Part shown: positions 10,750-23,578 of the stretch, one piece after another
How the letters are laid out: the number at the start of each line of letters is the position of its first letter
Position numbering within the stretch: the first letter of the stretch is position 1
Position numbers and translations under genes: made by a program
From: Aplectana chamaeleonis
Lineage: Eukaryota; Nematoda; Chromadorea; Rhabditida; Cosmocercidae
DNA length: 64,000 nt
Reading direction: 5' to 3'
NCBI GenBank assembly: GCA_029168955.1
Contig: JAPDOI010000871.1
Location: 167,501-231,500, forward strand
Notes under the pieces: model-generated
What the model was told of the DNA's origin: nothing
Databases searched by the model: none
The model's input: only the letters and a program-made list of their open reading frames with translations

Positions 10750-10927
10750 CAGCAAATTTTACACATCTACTTATCAATGAGAAGCAGTTGGTAGAAGATC
10801 AATATGCATGAATCCCTATGCAAAACGCTCGCCACCGGTTGAGCGGGAGCGGTTGTGCTGCCATGAAGTTCAAGCAAATTGAAATTCGACCAACCGCTTC
10901 TCATTGGTAATTAGATGTGCAATTTAT
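10750..10927. mobile_element. Foldback element (TGAGAAGCRGTTGG arms)
   Basis: The left arm (ACACATCTACTTATCAATGA, then GAAGCAGTTGG) is mirrored on the right by CCAACCGCTTCTCATTGGTA and ATTAGATGTGCAATTT. It is about 178 bp, with a GC-richer loop and no ORF. Confidence 0.75.
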
Positions 10928-11039
10928 TCGTGGACTACGCTATAACTGCTAACAGTCTGTGCTGTGTAATAAAATGCGGATGTTTGAGGGGGGTAGGGAG
11001 TTCTATCCAGCCCGAAGTCCATATTTATGCGATGTACGG

Positions 11040-12430
11040 ATCTGGAATAGAAGGATATTTGAGTCAAGCTGGGTCGATTTACCCTTTCTATACAATTTCA
11101 CTGCCTCGGATGGAGGTCGAACACTGCTACAGTATATGGGCCCACACTTTCTCAGGTGTGGTCCCGTCGGAAGTCAACAATTTTGAAATCTAGGATCACG
11201 AGAGTAGGATATTTAAGTCTAGCGTGGTTGATTCACCCTGCATACGAAATTTCACCGCCTGAGATCGACGCTGAAAGACGCTACACTGTACTCGTAAACG
11301 CCAAAGAAAAAAAAAGTGCAAGTCCTCGAAAAAAGTAGGTTTATAAAAGGTTCTAACTTAAGTAGTAAATGAGTTATCTGGAAAAATCCTGGCTCTGAGA
11401 AACTAGACTTAAAGGCAGCATACACGCTCGTAAACGTTATTGAGATAACCACGGAATTAGAATGGTATGGCACCCAACACAACGTTCACGCATTTTGAAG
11501 CGTCAAAAATGACCCACAATGACGCTACACGAGTGAGAAGTTGGCCCCGCCCCTGTATTTGCCCACCCCCTGCATTTGCGCCCTCCTCCAAAACAGGGGT
11601 GCCGAGCCATTTCCACCCTCGTCGATGTGTGTGGTTCACCTATTGTACCTATTTCACCACCCACAAACGTTGTCGACCGTGGGAATGACCCAGCACCACT
11701 GTTTTGGAAGAGGACGCAAATACAGGGGGCGGGCAGATACAGGGGCGGGGCCAACTTCTCACTCGTGTAGCGTCATTGTGGGTCGTTTTTGACGCTTCAA
11801 AATGCGTGAGCGTTGTGTTGGGTGCCATACCATTCTAATTCCGTGGTTATCTCAATTACGTTTACGAGCGTGTATGCTGCCTTCAATACTTTACGGTTTG
11901 CAACCTTCCGCGCTCCTGGAGAGTGCATTTGAAGAACATTTACCTGTTCTGGGTTTTTCTCTAAAATGCACTTTGGACCCACATCCAACAAAGTAAGTCT
12001 GAAATTGCGAATATTGATGCAGAACCCACACCAGGAAATTTTTCGCGAAGGGCACACCCCAGAGGTGCGGTAGGCTTCAAACGGTGAGGTACAGACTCTA
12101 GTTTCCGAAAGCTAGAATTTTTTCCAGGTACCTCATTTAAAACTTAAGTTACCGTAGTTTTAAAACCCTAGTTTAGATTCGTGAACTTGTGTTCTGTTGT
12201 GTTTTGTTACTTGGTTTTTTTGGATGTTTTTGTCTTCTTCCTCTATCAGTTCAGTGGTCTTCGGCGTTCGTTTGAGACGCTGAAACTCAGCATAGAGTAA
12301 ATCGACCACTCTGGACCTAAATATACCCCTGACTCCCAGTTTTCAAAATTGCCGACTTCCGGCGGGACCACACCTGAGAGAGGTGTTAGCCCTTATATTG
12401 TAGCGGTGTTCGGCCTCGATCTTAAAGGCA
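11040..12430. mobile_element. Inverted-arm element containing a family D MITE
   Basis: Sequence at about 11105-11270 (for example CTCAGGTGTGGTCCCGTCGG) recurs inverted at about 12280-12420 (CCGGCGGGACCACACCTGAG). Between the arms lies the TTAA MITE at 11409-11886. A second family D end, TTAAAGGCAGCATACAGGCT, starts at 12422. Outer limits are approximate. Confidence 0.65.
11409..11886. mobile_element. TTAA-type MITE, family D, long palindrome
   Basis: The left end is TTAAAGGCAGCATACACGCT and the right end is AGCGTGTATGCTGCCTTCAA. The arms stay complementary for most of the roughly 240 bp on each side, so the whole element could fold into one hairpin. The right TTAA has become TCAA. ORFs of about 83 codons on the two strands are mirror images produced by the palindrome. 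Confidence 0.85.
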
Positions 12431-14811
12431 GCATACAGGCTCGTAAAGGTATTATTCAGCGCACACAACAGCTGCACCGCGCGGTCACTTTGGAGGTGGC
12501 ATTCTCGCTATTAGCAAGGGTGTGAGATGAACAAAACAATATACAGGAATCCATTCCATGCAAATCGTTCTCTCAACAACTGCACTACATTCTATTCTGC
12601 TAAGTTCATTACAAACTATTCACGACTATTAGTGCTTAAACGTTTTCAGCAGTTGCACAAGAACAAGATTTCGAGTTTGCGAAGAAATTCATGGTTTCTG
12701 TTTTTTTTGGAATAGTCCGCAGATTACTCGAAACTTGGTCAGAGTGATTTTTGACGTTAAAAATTTTCCTCTCTCTTCTTTGCAACTTAGCAGGTAAAGT
12801 TTTAGTTCTGGAATTATACCTACTCTTGCAAGACATGAATTTTTCTTTCAAGAACCATGTTTGTACATGATCACGCTGCTACTCGCTTAACAAACATCGA
12901 CACAAAATGGAGTTAAGAATAAAAGCAGATCTTGATTTTTTCAAATATTTCGTGTTTTCGAGTACGATGCCCTTTTCAGAGGCAGAGAAACCGTTCACAA
13001 ATTATCACGAAAATTTCCCCTGTACCCAACAATTTTGATAATAACTCGGCTACCTTTAAAAACCCCGTGGCTGTAGACTTGTTCTTGATTGTTTCCAGGG
13101 CGGAGAAGTGATAAGAAATTTTCGATATTTATCGAAGTTTCTCAGACTTCTAGGATTTCTTCTTTTTTTTCGAGACGATCGCTCAGATTTTTATCTGATA
13201 GAAGCTCATAGTCATTAATCCCTTGTACTTGTTTTCTTTCCAAAATATTCATCATGACCTTTAAATCTCCTGCTATTCTTAACCGCTGCTGACGTTTTCT
13301 CCTTTCCCTGTCGTTCATGTTTTTCTTTACCTTTTTTCATAAGCACTGCACGTTTTGTGTCTTACGGTATGTTACATAGTATGTGTGTGAGTTTTTTTTG
13401 GGAGGGGGGGTAACTTTATCGAATGTGCATTTACGACAGCTTCTGTGGTGAAAAAAAAGGTATTGTACAAAAGTACCATTTCGACCGAAATGAACATAGC
13501 CAGTTAAAGATAAGGTTAAGTGGAACACGATCTCGGACTTTTCATCGCGAAGAATTTGTCACAATATCTCTCAGCGGTCGCCCAAAATTAGCGAACCATG
13601 AAAACATCCGAAAAATTGGTCAGCTCTAAGGCAAAAATACTTCGTCGAATTTAACTTCAAACTATTTCCGTAAATTCGTGAAGAAAACTCACTGAATATA
13701 CCATGCAGTACAAACACTTCACGTACAGCTTTTTTCATGAAAAAAGGAACCAGCTCGAGGACAGCTGATGAGGGGCAGTTAATTATGCCGTCTCGAAAGA
13801 CGTCCAACAGCATTGCAGCAGTGATCTGTTTGTTCGCCCTGTGTTACTTTGCTTACACGACACGAACAAGAGAGCTCTTCCAACTTCTTTACTCGACCTC
13901 AAACTTGGGTAATTAAACCATACAATAGTAATACAACGGATATATGTATTAAACGAGCAATCGCAACGTTAACAGTAACAAGAGAATCATAATATCGCGA
14001 TCGCACAGCTAATGGAATAAATGAGTAATAACAAGAATAACAAGAACATAATGTGCATCGCAACTGAGACATTCGCACTACTCATGAAAGGCATTCGCAC
14101 CACAAAAGCCGAGAGGGCGAGGAAAGCCGCCCCCTCGCACTTACAGTCTTGCCGCCGCTTTCCCATTCCTCTGAATATATACGAGTTGATGGAATGATAG
14201 ATAAGGATAAGGGAATGAGAAAGCGGCGGCTTTTCCTATATTGTGTCAATATCTCTCGAAGCTGAAAGCTTAGAAAGCTTTCAGCTTCGATAATCTGCAC
14301 TCATTGAAGAGTTTTTCATTGTTGTAGGCTTCATGATGATTTTTCCTTCGATATTTATCTCATGTTAGGGGAGGTTATCAGTCTAAAGCACAATCCACAG
14401 CCATTGCGGGAAAATTTTGCATGATCAGCGCAAAACTCGGAATTCCACTTGAACTTCAACGGAGTTGGTCACTCGTCGTCAGAAAAGGTGAAATGATCGT
14501 GTTCTCCTACCCGCGCCGTCACCACCTCGGTCATGCACGACCAATGACTTGGCTCCTTCCCTACGTGTCTCTGCAATACGTGCGCTATTTCCATTTTCCA
14601 CTCGCAGCTCGTGGCTCCCTTTCAGACCTCAGGTCCATGGCTGCGTACCGAGGTGGGTGACATTCGGCTGCGTGCGAACTCACCACCTCAGCACGCACAC
14701 GTGCGTTGGGATAGGGTGGCCACCACCTATTTCGCTTTCGATGTGACACACCACCTCGCGCCGGGGAGGCAGCTATCAGCTCCCACCTTTCGGGCGGCTT
14801 GCTACAGGCCC
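12431..14811. other. No supported gene; hairpin at 14256-14290
   Basis: 2.4 kb with short frames only (80 codons or fewer in the first part) and no recognisable protein. A tight palindrome, CGAAGCTGAAAGCTT paired with AAGCTTTCAGCTTCG, lies at 14256-14290. GGTGG/CCACC-rich inverted fragments at about 14510-14800 look like a decayed foldback adjoining the RTE fragment. Confidence 0.5.
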
Positions 14812-15705
14812 TCGTGTCAACGGTGATGTACTGCGTCGATTTCCTTGTAAAGGTCTTCGTTATGGCATACACGCGGCCAGAAATATCCAAGCAAAAGCCT
14901 AAAAAGCTTCCTCTCCGTGCAATCCAACCTTTACATCTGCGTCTTCGGTGCTGCCCGCGTCTCAAATCCGTACATCATGATAGGGCGAATAGCGGATAGG
15001 TAGACGCGCAACTTGACTTTCTTCGCGATGGTGGTAGACCACAAACACTTGGTTAAAGAATTAAATGCAGACGTAGCTTTCGCACATCGTTGTCGAATAT
15101 CCGCTGCATAACTACCATCGTTCTTCAGCAAACAGCCCAAATAACAGAAATCGTCCACCAGTTCGATACGTTGTCCGTCCACACAAACTCCCGTTGAAGG
15201 CCTCTGAGAGACCCACATCTGCTTGAATTTGTCGGGACGAAGACGAAGTCCATAGGCTGCGGCATACTTCGAAACGAGGTTCACAATCCTTTGCAGTTTT
15301 GCGTTGTTTTCAGCGAATAACACGATGTCGTCGGCGTACTCCAGGTCGACAAGGGAGCGTCTTGATGGTGTTAGGATCACATCCGCAGGAAACTGTTCTG
15401 CAACTCTACGCATGATGTCATCAACGGCAAAGTTGAAAAGAAAAGGTCCTGCAACGGCTCCTTGCCTTACTCCTGTTTTCATCACGAAAGCTGTCCTAAA
15501 TCCGACAGGTTTACGAACTGCTGCTGTTGTTCTTTTGTTCATGTCCTCGATTAACCGAACATACTTTTCCGGGACTCCATCTGCTCGCAGAGCATTGAGC
15601 ATTCGATCACGATGAGGATAGTTGAACGCGGCTCCAAAGTCCAAAAAAGCTAGCTGTAATGGCTTCGAATACCGCTGCCACGATTCAGTTACTCTTCCAC
15701 GACGG
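14812..15705 (-). pseudogene. RTE-clade reverse transcriptase fragment
   Basis: The minus-strand frame 14931-15782 contains the RT palm: LAFLDFGAAFNYPHRDRM, TGVRQGAVAGPFLFNF, then LVDLEYADDIVLFAENNAKL with the YADD catalytic pair. It matches the RT of the RTE at 54127-57410 almost residue for residue (region 56130-57014), so it is a copy truncated at both ends. A premature TAA follows PKTQM where the other copy continues with ERLDRTERK. Homology runs on to about 14812, where it stops abruptly at GTGTCAACG. The first 28 or so codons of the frame (15706-15782) are unrelated flanking sequence. The copy is non-functional. Confidence 0.9.
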
Positions 15706-17365
15706 AAAAAATAATTCTCATTAACGCACACCCCTGGTAGGCACCCTTCTGTGCGTCTGTCAAGTTTTCCTTTCGTATTCAAGAGCTCACAACTCTGCCC
15801 ATGGGTAGCAAAGTGCCTTCAAGGGAGCGACCTACTACGCCTTCTAATTCCGTAGCGCAGGAATTTTCGGGTCCTCGCGACGCTCGCTAAAACCCGCTTT
15901 TACTGCATCGAAGGTGTAAGGGTGCAAGCTCTAAGCATACTCCACGAAAAAACAAAGGTGAAGTTCTCTATTCCAATCTCGTTGCCGCTAAGTCCGTGAA
16001 TTCTCGCCTTAATTGTTGCGAGAACTTATGGGCCAGGGTTGGGCAGGCTTGCGACAGGTCGCAACGGCGGAGGTCGCAAAAATTCCGGTAATTTTTGAAC
16101 AAAAACGAAAATTTGTGAAAATTTGAGGGTGTGCTCGTAAAATTTTTGGAAAAAACGGCGTTTATCTTCAACCACTTGGAAAGGTAGAATGAGGTAGGAG
16201 TAGTAAGTCGAGTAGTAAGTAAGTGGTGAGTAAATTCATTTTTTTCATTTTTTTTCACAAGCCTATCCATGAAAAATAACCGTTGCGACGGTAACCCCCG
16301 GGTCGCAATTTTGGCTCAACGCCGGTCCCAACGAGGATTGGCTTAAAAAAGGAATAATTCTGCGAAGGTAGCGAGTTATGTGGACTTCAAGATGTCTAAT
16401 TAAAGAGATTTAGTACGAAATATAGGGGCCACGATTTTGGTCGTGAAATTTTTTTCATCCTAAGAAGGGGGGGGGGGGGTTGTAGAAATTTTGTTCACAG
16501 AGGGATCGTAAAATTTTGGTCACCGGCCGCAACGGCCTTCTCAACCATGTGGCTTAGCGACAGCCTGTGTTGAAGAAACGGCAATGCGGTCGATCGCAGC
16601 GGAGATCGCCCTATAGTACTGATCAGGACAGGGTGGATCGGGCGAGAATCTTCCACCCTCTTTCTCGCATTCTCGGCAAGAATTTCGGTAGTTCTTGAAA
16701 ATAACGTAGCTAAAATTCCACCTACTGGGGAAATGTCCGTAGTTTACGTAAATTCTCGCGATAAAATTAGACTAGATACCTCCAAAACCTGGGAATCTCA
16801 TGTACTCGTGTGAGGCATTTCGCGACCCGTCGGCAGAGAGCAGATTCTTCCAGGAAGAATTATTTCTAGCAACTTTTTCGAAACTTCTATGTTTTTACGT
16901 TGTTCCCAAACTGTAGAGGCACTTGTCTTTACGGTAGTAGAACTCTGATCATGTGACATTTCATAGCAAATCAACATGTAATAGGCTCTCTACAGTAATA
17001 ATCAACTTCAAAAACAAGGTTACAAATAGAATCAACCTAATTCCTTTACAAGAAAATCGGACAGCTCTGACTGACCGGCGAACGTATTCATTGCGAACTG
17101 CCTTTTTCATATCTAAAGTGAAGAATACATCACGCTAGCAGTATATTGCTACGGAAACTCCGCCAGATATAAGCTCTTACCACGAAACCTGTAGCAAATA
17201 CTATAAGGCAAGCCTTAACATCCGCCAAGCAGCCATATCGGTCTGATTTTGGTTTGAAAAATGATGCTTTAATCTGTCAGAACGCCCGCGAGAGGATGAA
17301 CGAGAAATCGACGTGTTTTCATGTAAAAAAGAACAGTTACTTGCACTTGAATTTTTTTCATAGTC
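15706..17365. other. No supported gene; GGTCGCAA-rich patches and G run
   Basis: Contains TTGCGAC/GTCGCAA words at 16050-16300 beside CAGGGTTGGGCAGG at 16034, resembling the word-array elements, but I see no duplication. A run of 13 G lies near 16468. No convincing ORF. Confidence 0.45.
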
Positions 17366-17842
17366 GGATAACAAGTCGACTTTTTATTCGAAAAGCAGAA
17401 TAATCGAAAAAGACTCATATCCGACTACAGTCGAAAAGTCGAATATTCGAAAAAGTGCGATATCCGACTACAGTCGAAAAGCCGAATATTCGAAAAAGTG
17501 CGATATCCTACTACAGTCGAAAAGCCGAATATTCGAAAAAGTGCGATATCCGACTACAGTCGAAAAGCCGAATATTCGAAAAAGTGCGATATCCGACTAC
17601 AGTCGAAAAGCCGAATATTCGAAAAAGTGCGATATCCGACTACAGTCGAAAAGCCGAATATTCGAAAAAGTGCGATATCCGACTACAGTCGAAAAGCCGA
17701 ATATTCGAAAAAGTGCGATATCCTACTACAGTCGAAAAGCCGAATATTCGAAAAAGTGCGATATCCGACTATAGCCGAAAAGTCGAATATTCGAGAAAGT
17801 GCGATATCCGACTATAGTCGAAAAGTCGAATATTCGAAATCA
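17366..17842. repeat. 43-bp tandem satellite, array 2
   Basis: About 11 copies of the same 43-bp unit as at 9006-9835, but most units read GAAAAGCCGAATATTCG rather than GAAAAGTCGAATATTCG. The left flank GTCGACTTTTTATTCGAAAA is shared with the left flank of array 1, so both arrays descend from one seed sequence that was amplified separately. Confidence 0.95.
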
Positions 17843-17858
17843 ATTTCTCTCGGAACAA

Positions 17859-18319
17859 TTATACAGGACACCCAAAAAACTAATTTTCAAATTTCATGCT
17901 TATCTTGGAGAGAGTTTAACGCTGATCACAGTGGTATCTCTGAAATCATTCAAGACCCCCTTTAAACAGAGTTATGGTTCTTTAAAAGTGCATAGATTTT
18001 GAGGGTAAAAAATTGGTGGACGAGTTGTCTTAGGCCTGTAACTCTCTTCATTCGCAATCGTTGCGCGAGAGCGAGCCGGGATAAGGAGACAGTCCGGCAA
18101 TGGCCCGAAGAACGACGACTTGTTGAGAATTCATCCATCCATCTAGTCGCTATCGAGTTCCAAAATCTGGTGTGGGGCCGGACCTGTGGTGGTCACCTAT
18201 ATCTCGCCTATTTGGAGGAAATGAGATCTGGCATTTGACACGTGTTATACAGGAGGGGTCCTCTACACGATTACATGAAAATCTCAAAATTCCTTTCTGA
18301 GGGTGTACTGTGTCTTTAG
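17859..18319. mobile_element. Family B TTAA MITE, degenerate ends
   Basis: The left end TTATACAGGACACCCAAAAA and right end GGGTGTACTGTGTCTTTAG match the family B termini with mutations in the TTAA. The interior (GGTGGACGAGTTGTC, AGGAGGGGTC) matches the copies at 33599 and 34166. Confidence 0.8.
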
Positions 18320-19226
18320 CAGCATCTACATCCTAAGGTTGCCGTGAAAATGTCAGTCCTGAAGCCTTTTATACAATCTAATCGCCTTTGGAAAGTACTG
18401 GCAGGTGATATACGATAAGGGAAACTTACCGAGTTCATACTTTATATTTGACAAGGAACCCGTCGGAATAGAAATTGCAGCAGAATTGGCACGAGACCTG
18501 CAAAACGCCAAGATAAAAAAAACGAAAAAGAACGAAGATAAACTATTGCTGGAAACGATGCAAGTTGTTTTCCGGACATTCATGAAACTCACTACCCACC
18601 GTAAGATAATGTGCTGTTTCGGCAGGCCGCCGAAGCTTTTGCCAAGAGGATTATGACTTGGATCGGCAAAAGTGCCCGCGATTCGCTCTGCCATACGCGG
18701 CATCACGACTGCTTATCCTAGACGTTTTTCTTATTCAAAGTGGATGCCGATCTCCTGCCATTCGATGCTGGAATTAACACAATGTCGAGTGACTGTACAT
18801 TAGGACCCGAAGTTAACACAAACCGAGCAGGAAACTAACACTAACGACTTCCAAAAATTTCGGTTAAAGGCATCGAGCGCGCTGAAAATCGCTTTCAATT
18901 TTTATGTACAATGAAACAATTTGGGCTAGCTGACATAAGACAAGAAACTTGAGGCTGAGAAAATCCGCCTCTTAAAAGTTAAGACCACATGAAAACTGCT
19001 GTGGTGTCGGTCATCTAGCAACTTCCGGGTCGACCATCTCGCACATTTTCATGAAATGTTGATCTGATCGTTAAAAAACACGGAAATCAAATATGGTGAA
19101 ATTTCCGACAGCAGAAAAACTTCAGAAATGATTTCGGCGCGAAATTCATATCCATTTTGACAGGGTATTCAAACTGATTTTTCTTTACAAATGAAACTTC
19201 AAGGCTTCTCTCGACATTTTCGTTCA
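18320..19226. other. Unassigned; possible fragment of an ORF at 18405-18656
   Basis: A plus-strand frame of 83 codons (FIFDKEPVGIEIAAELARDL) has a protein-like composition but no family I recognise. It is overlapped by a 117-codon minus frame. Neither is supported as a gene. Confidence 0.35.
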
Positions 19227-19680
19227 TTAAAGGCAGTGTTCACGATGAATATCGCACTCGAGTTCGACCCCAAAATGGGATTGTTTGGTCGTGAGGTGAC
19301 TAATAGTGAAGAAACAGGGAAGAAAAACGTCCAGAATAAGTCAAAATAGCGGTTTCTAAGTTCAGGGCGTGGACGAGAATCATGGGCCCTGCTGATTTTG
19401 GCAAGCGCGCGCTAATCGCGAAATCTGCGCGAATCGATAATGCTAACTGCTGCAGAGTTGCTTGGCAATTTGCCATCGAAACGTGTGCGGCGCCGCAAGC
19501 TCGTCCGGTTGGGGGCGGACCGGGATAGGTAGGCGCAGCGGTATAGCTTTCAAAGCCGTTTTTATTGATTTCTGGCCAGTTTTCGTTGCTTTCTTCGACC
19601 CTATCCTCTACAGCACCTGCCAACTTAGTGTTTCACACCGAGACCTCGAGAACGAGATTTATCGTGAACACTGCCTTTAA
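19227..19680. mobile_element. TTAA-flanked MITE, family A
   Basis: Ends TTAAAGGCAGTGTTCACGAT and ATCGTGAACACTGCCTTTAA, with TTAA on both sides. 454 bp, no transposase. The 107-codon minus frame inside is not conserved in other copies. Confidence 0.9.
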
Positions 19681-20149
19681 AGAGGCCAAGCTATAGAAAA
19701 ACGTGAAAACTAGAATAAGGTTCTCTGCGCGTATGATACCTTCAAGAGATTCATGTCATTAGAATAACGCAAACACGATCGCCCGCTGCGCAACGGTTCA
19801 GAGGTTGGTCATCAGAGTAGGGTGGAAATGCAAAGGAGAAGGTGTTAGTACACAAGTACGGCAATTCTCCCTCATTTTGAGCCTGTAGAAGAAGAGCTCA
19901 TTGGGCTTATCATACTAAAATTCCCCTATCACTGTTATATTTCGCCATGACCGTCAGCAGCTCCACTGCTTGCTAATCCCTGACTTACCTGAGCGAGAAA
20001 AGATTCATGCAAGCCTCCATCGCATTCTTAATGCTTTACAATTGGATTTTCGTGGCTTTTTCAGTTTGAGCAACAGTATTGAAAGGAATTCAGTAGTATT
20101 CCGGTTAGTACATTCTTAGAGCTTGGGGTGAACTAGTTTTCGAGAGTTC
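19681..20149. other. No supported gene between two TTAA MITEs
   Basis: No ORF above 60 codons is supported and no repeat was recognised. Confidence 0.5.
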
Positions 20150-20562
20150 TTAAAGGGAGCGTTCACGATGATCATCCTCGTTCACTTTCCACAGTGAAAT
20201 GATAGGCGAGAAGGATCTTAGGCTCCCAGTGTCAAAGGAACGGTAGAAAACGAGCCAGGACACGCCTAGTGCCCCAGATCCGCCCCCTCGAAATGAACAA
20301 ATGAAGTCTAAGATTACAGGAATGATCAAGTGAAGGAAGTGCTGATAAGTGAGCTGATCGCTTCATTGCACTGATAGGTATCATCCTTCTAGCGGTCAAT
20401 TCCTCCACGCTCAATAATCGACGTAAACAAGAGAGGGCCTATTTTTGCTCCAAAACGCGTCTTTCGTGTCTTTTTAAAGCATGCCTTGTTATATAGGGCA
20501 CCAGACCATCCGTAAGCCGTGGAGATATCGGAAGTGAAATTTATCGTGAACACTGCCTTTAA
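20150..20562. mobile_element. TTAA-flanked MITE, family A
   Basis: The left end TTAAAGGGAGCGTTCACGAT carries small changes from the family consensus. The right end is ATCGTGAACACTGCCTTTAA. 413 bp, no transposase. Confidence 0.85.
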
Positions 20563-20761
20563 ATCTAATCAGGGGAAGTCCTGATTAACCAAAGCCGCCA
20601 GAGCGCCTTCACCTCCTGATGTTTAGATTTTCAGATTAGAAAAAGTGTGGGGTGCTCTTACCTTCAATGCAGTCCAAACAAATTTCCACCATCATTCAAG
20701 AAATGAAGCCCTTATTCGTACTCGAATCGGACAGAGAACTTGTCAAAGAAAGGACCGGCGC

Positions 20762-21232
20762 TTAAAGGCAGTGTTCACGATAGAAGTCGTTATTCTGTTT
20801 TTTCGCCTATCTTGAGAACGTTTCCATGCTGATTGCAATGATGTCCCTGGAATCGTGCAAGACCCCCTGTGAACGGAGTTATGGCCCTCAACGTTCAGCT
20901 AGGGAAGCATTGTGGGCGAAATGTCTGAGGCTAAAAACTCCCGTTTTTCGCAGCCGATGTGTGCGAGCTGACCTGAGTAAAGACAGAAGTTGAGAATGAA
21001 GGGAAGAACGTGGCTTTTGATCGGAAACCATCGCTCATCTAACCACGAATTCAGGGAAACTGATATATGACGTGGGCGGAGTGGCCCAATGGGTTGGCTG
21101 GCCCGCAAGTTTTTCACCCACTTACCGGCCGTTTTGCGTCGCACTTACGTTCTTAATCTTCTTAAAGGGACCCAAAGCTTACGTTTTAACTAGAAAACCG
21201 AGCAAGTTTTTCTTCGTGAACACTGCCTTTAA
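20762..21232. mobile_element. TTAA-flanked MITE, family A
   Basis: The left end TTAAAGGCAGTGTTCACGAT starts at 20762 and the right end CGTGAACACTGCCTTTAA finishes at 21232. Its right-hand 170 bp recur as a partial copy at 47581-47755. Confidence 0.9.
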
Positions 21233-21657
21233 GAACATTTCACGCAGAACTCGGATGTTTGTGTCCTTCGTGTTACATCACTGTTAGAAAAACTGCGGAA
21301 AGCCGGCAGTGAGAAGTTGAAAAACGAGGGCAGCGGGAGACTAATTGAGACCTTTGACCCACTGAAAGGAAAAGTTGCTTACCGAGTGCAGAGGTTTGTG
21401 ATTCGATACCAAAAATCAGTCACTTTCTATAGTTAAAAAGAAAGATGAGATTGTTTATCGAAAAAATACGGTTATTCATAACTGTGTCAAAATATAAATC
21501 GTTCTGGCACACCTATACTGTGACCTTTTCTCAAACTTTTAAGATTCTCGAACAACGTCCGCATGGCTGCTGATGGGCATCTGATCCACATTCTGGTTTC
21601 TGTGCACTATCCTTTTCGTGAACATTTCGGTCCATCTACCGCTGTTCTAGCATGCAG
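21233..21657. other. No supported gene
   Basis: No ORF or repeat recognised between the TTAA MITE and the next hAT-like element. Confidence 0.5.
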
Positions 21658-21665
21658 CTCCTGAT

Positions 21666-23578
21666 CAGGGATGTGCGAAAATTTCTGTTTTCTGTTTTCT
21701 GCCCATTTTTGGCCATTTTTGTCTGTTCTATGCTTTCTGTAAAAATAGACGAAAATGGACAGAAAAGAGAAAAAACGTGAAACCTGATTTGTAGCAGGAT
21801 TGCCCTAGAGAAAGGTGGCCGGCTTTATAGAAGCTATGCCAATAGGTTGAGGGTGTACTTCAATACAAAGGCTCTTTGCAGTTCATCCACGCTAGACACT
21901 TTTATTTCGCTGTAGTGGTTATCCTTTAGGGCGCAAGTGGCGTGGTGGGAGGAAGCGCTGCTTTCGCTGTACGCGGTCGTGTTCGGTCCTAGCAGAGTTA
22001 AACGAAATTAAGCGTCCTCCGGGGTTCTTTGATTGGTAACAGATTTATCAGGTGAGATGAAAGCACTCAATGGGAAGTCGGCTGACCTCCCGCAAGCCAT
22101 GAATTAGACGCGAGACCCAGTAGAGCCTCTAAGAATACGACGTGGAATGCGCTGCGCACCCCAAGAGGGATTCGGGAAGCCGATTCCTTATCTTTATCTT
22201 ATAGTGGATACCCTCACTCAGAGGTTTACCGTTGACGAATACCTCAGATGGTACGCGATGCAGGCAAATTACGCAAAAACTGCAGTGTTACTGTATACAT
22301 ACACTAATAAGCTTTTAATACTACTTAACGCCAACTATTCATACCCCCACTGGCCGCCTCGTTCGTGTAGAAATACTTTCGACACATGGGCAGAGATTAA
22401 AGGCAGCAGACACGCTCAAAAATGATATCGATTTTATGACATAAATCGAGGGTTCGGGGCTGGTAGTATGCGGAACTAACGAAAAAACCAACGAAAATCG
22501 GATGAAAATAGAGTAATAACGGTTGTTCTCGTTATCGGGTGAAAATGGACGAGTTTTACGCGCGCGGTTGAAACAGCGAATATTAGCAACAAAACAGTTG
22601 AGATAGAGTAGCCGATATACTCTTACAGTCCGTACTGGAAGAACCACCTCGTTGTAAGCATCAAAACCCAGCCAAAAGGACCGTATTAAAACAGTCAATC
22701 AGGACGAGTTCCAATTCGGGGCGGGGTAGACGAAGCTCAGGGTTGCAGAAATTTTTCTATTAGCATTGCTCAATTTTAGTAGTTTTGCCTCGTTTTTGAC
22801 GCTTCCAACGGCGTGAGCATTCTACTAGGAGCCTTGTGACTTTAGGCCACCGCTTTGGTAGAACGGGCAAAGTTAATTGTGTCATGCACGCAAACTTTAA
22901 ATACGTGTTTTTTTTTCACTGCAATGCAGGTGGTACAAAAATCAGTTAAGTTGAAGCGCCAAGAAATCGATGGTGAGGCTATGAGGCAGAAGATAATTCT
23001 GCCATAGAGGTACTAGAGGCTCTTAACGGTGGAGAGAACGGCGCATCAGACCATTTGTACTCCAACGACATAGCCGCGCGGTACGCGCGTGACTTTCGGC
23101 TCTGAGGAGTAGTACGGTGTTCAAACCAGAAGTTATCCCACAATTAGTGTCAAAATATGTACACTAGGGAAGATAAAGTTCACTCCGACTGCATCTACAT
23201 AAGTACTCCCTGCACAGACATATTGAGCTTCTGACAGAATGATCGAGCTTTTATTGCCTGAGGAAAAGAAGGTTAGAGGATCCTTTGCCCTCTCCTAACA
23301 CCCATAATCTGCATTTCTTGGACATGTCTATACTTCCTGCTCTGGTCACCTGTTAGGTTTTGACAACCCACAAAAAGCATGGATCATTTCAAAATGTATA
23401 AAAATGTTCAATGTTGTGAAAAATATCGTATAGCGTACGCTGAACACTTTATTGATTTTCGAAAATTTTCTGTCTTCTGTTTTCTGTTTTCTGCGCATTT
23501 TTGGAGATTTTTTTCTGTTTTCTGACAAACTAGATTTTCTGTTTTCTGTTTCCAAAAATATTTCTCCGCACATCCCTG
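21666..23578. mobile_element. hAT-like element H1, TTTTCTG word array, 8-bp TSD
   Basis: The left end CAGGGATGTGCGAAAATTTC and right end TTTCTCCGCACATCCCTG are inverted. CTCCTGAT flanks both sides (21658-21665 and 23579-23586). TTTTCTGTTTTCTG words crowd both subterminal regions (21685-21740 and 23460-23550). The 1.9-kb interior encodes no recognisable transposase and contains a decayed family D MITE. The 8-bp duplication and CAGGG ends point to the hAT superfamily, with non-autonomous status inferred. Confidence 0.85.
22397..22838. mobile_element. Degenerate family D TTAA MITE inside H1
   Basis: The left end TTAAAGGCAGCAGACACGCT matches family D. The right end near 22815-22838 (GCGTGAGCATTCTACTAGGA) is a mutated version of the family terminus. 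Limits are approximate. Confidence 0.55.

Noticed and set aside
13760..13815. CTGATGA followed by CGAAA, resembling a hammerhead ribozyme core
   Set aside because: The stem II candidate pairs only partly and no stem I or III with a NUH cleavage site fits either strand.
16034..16330. CAGGGTTGGGCAGG end with GGTCGCAA words as another 8-bp-TSD element
   Set aside because: I could not find a matching right end or an 8-bp duplication. The words are suggestive only.
21900..22060. Sequence with a GTTCGGTCCTAGCAGAGTTA stretch, vaguely 5S-rRNA-like
   Set aside because: It does not align with the internal control regions of 5S genes that I recall, and flanking complementarity is absent.
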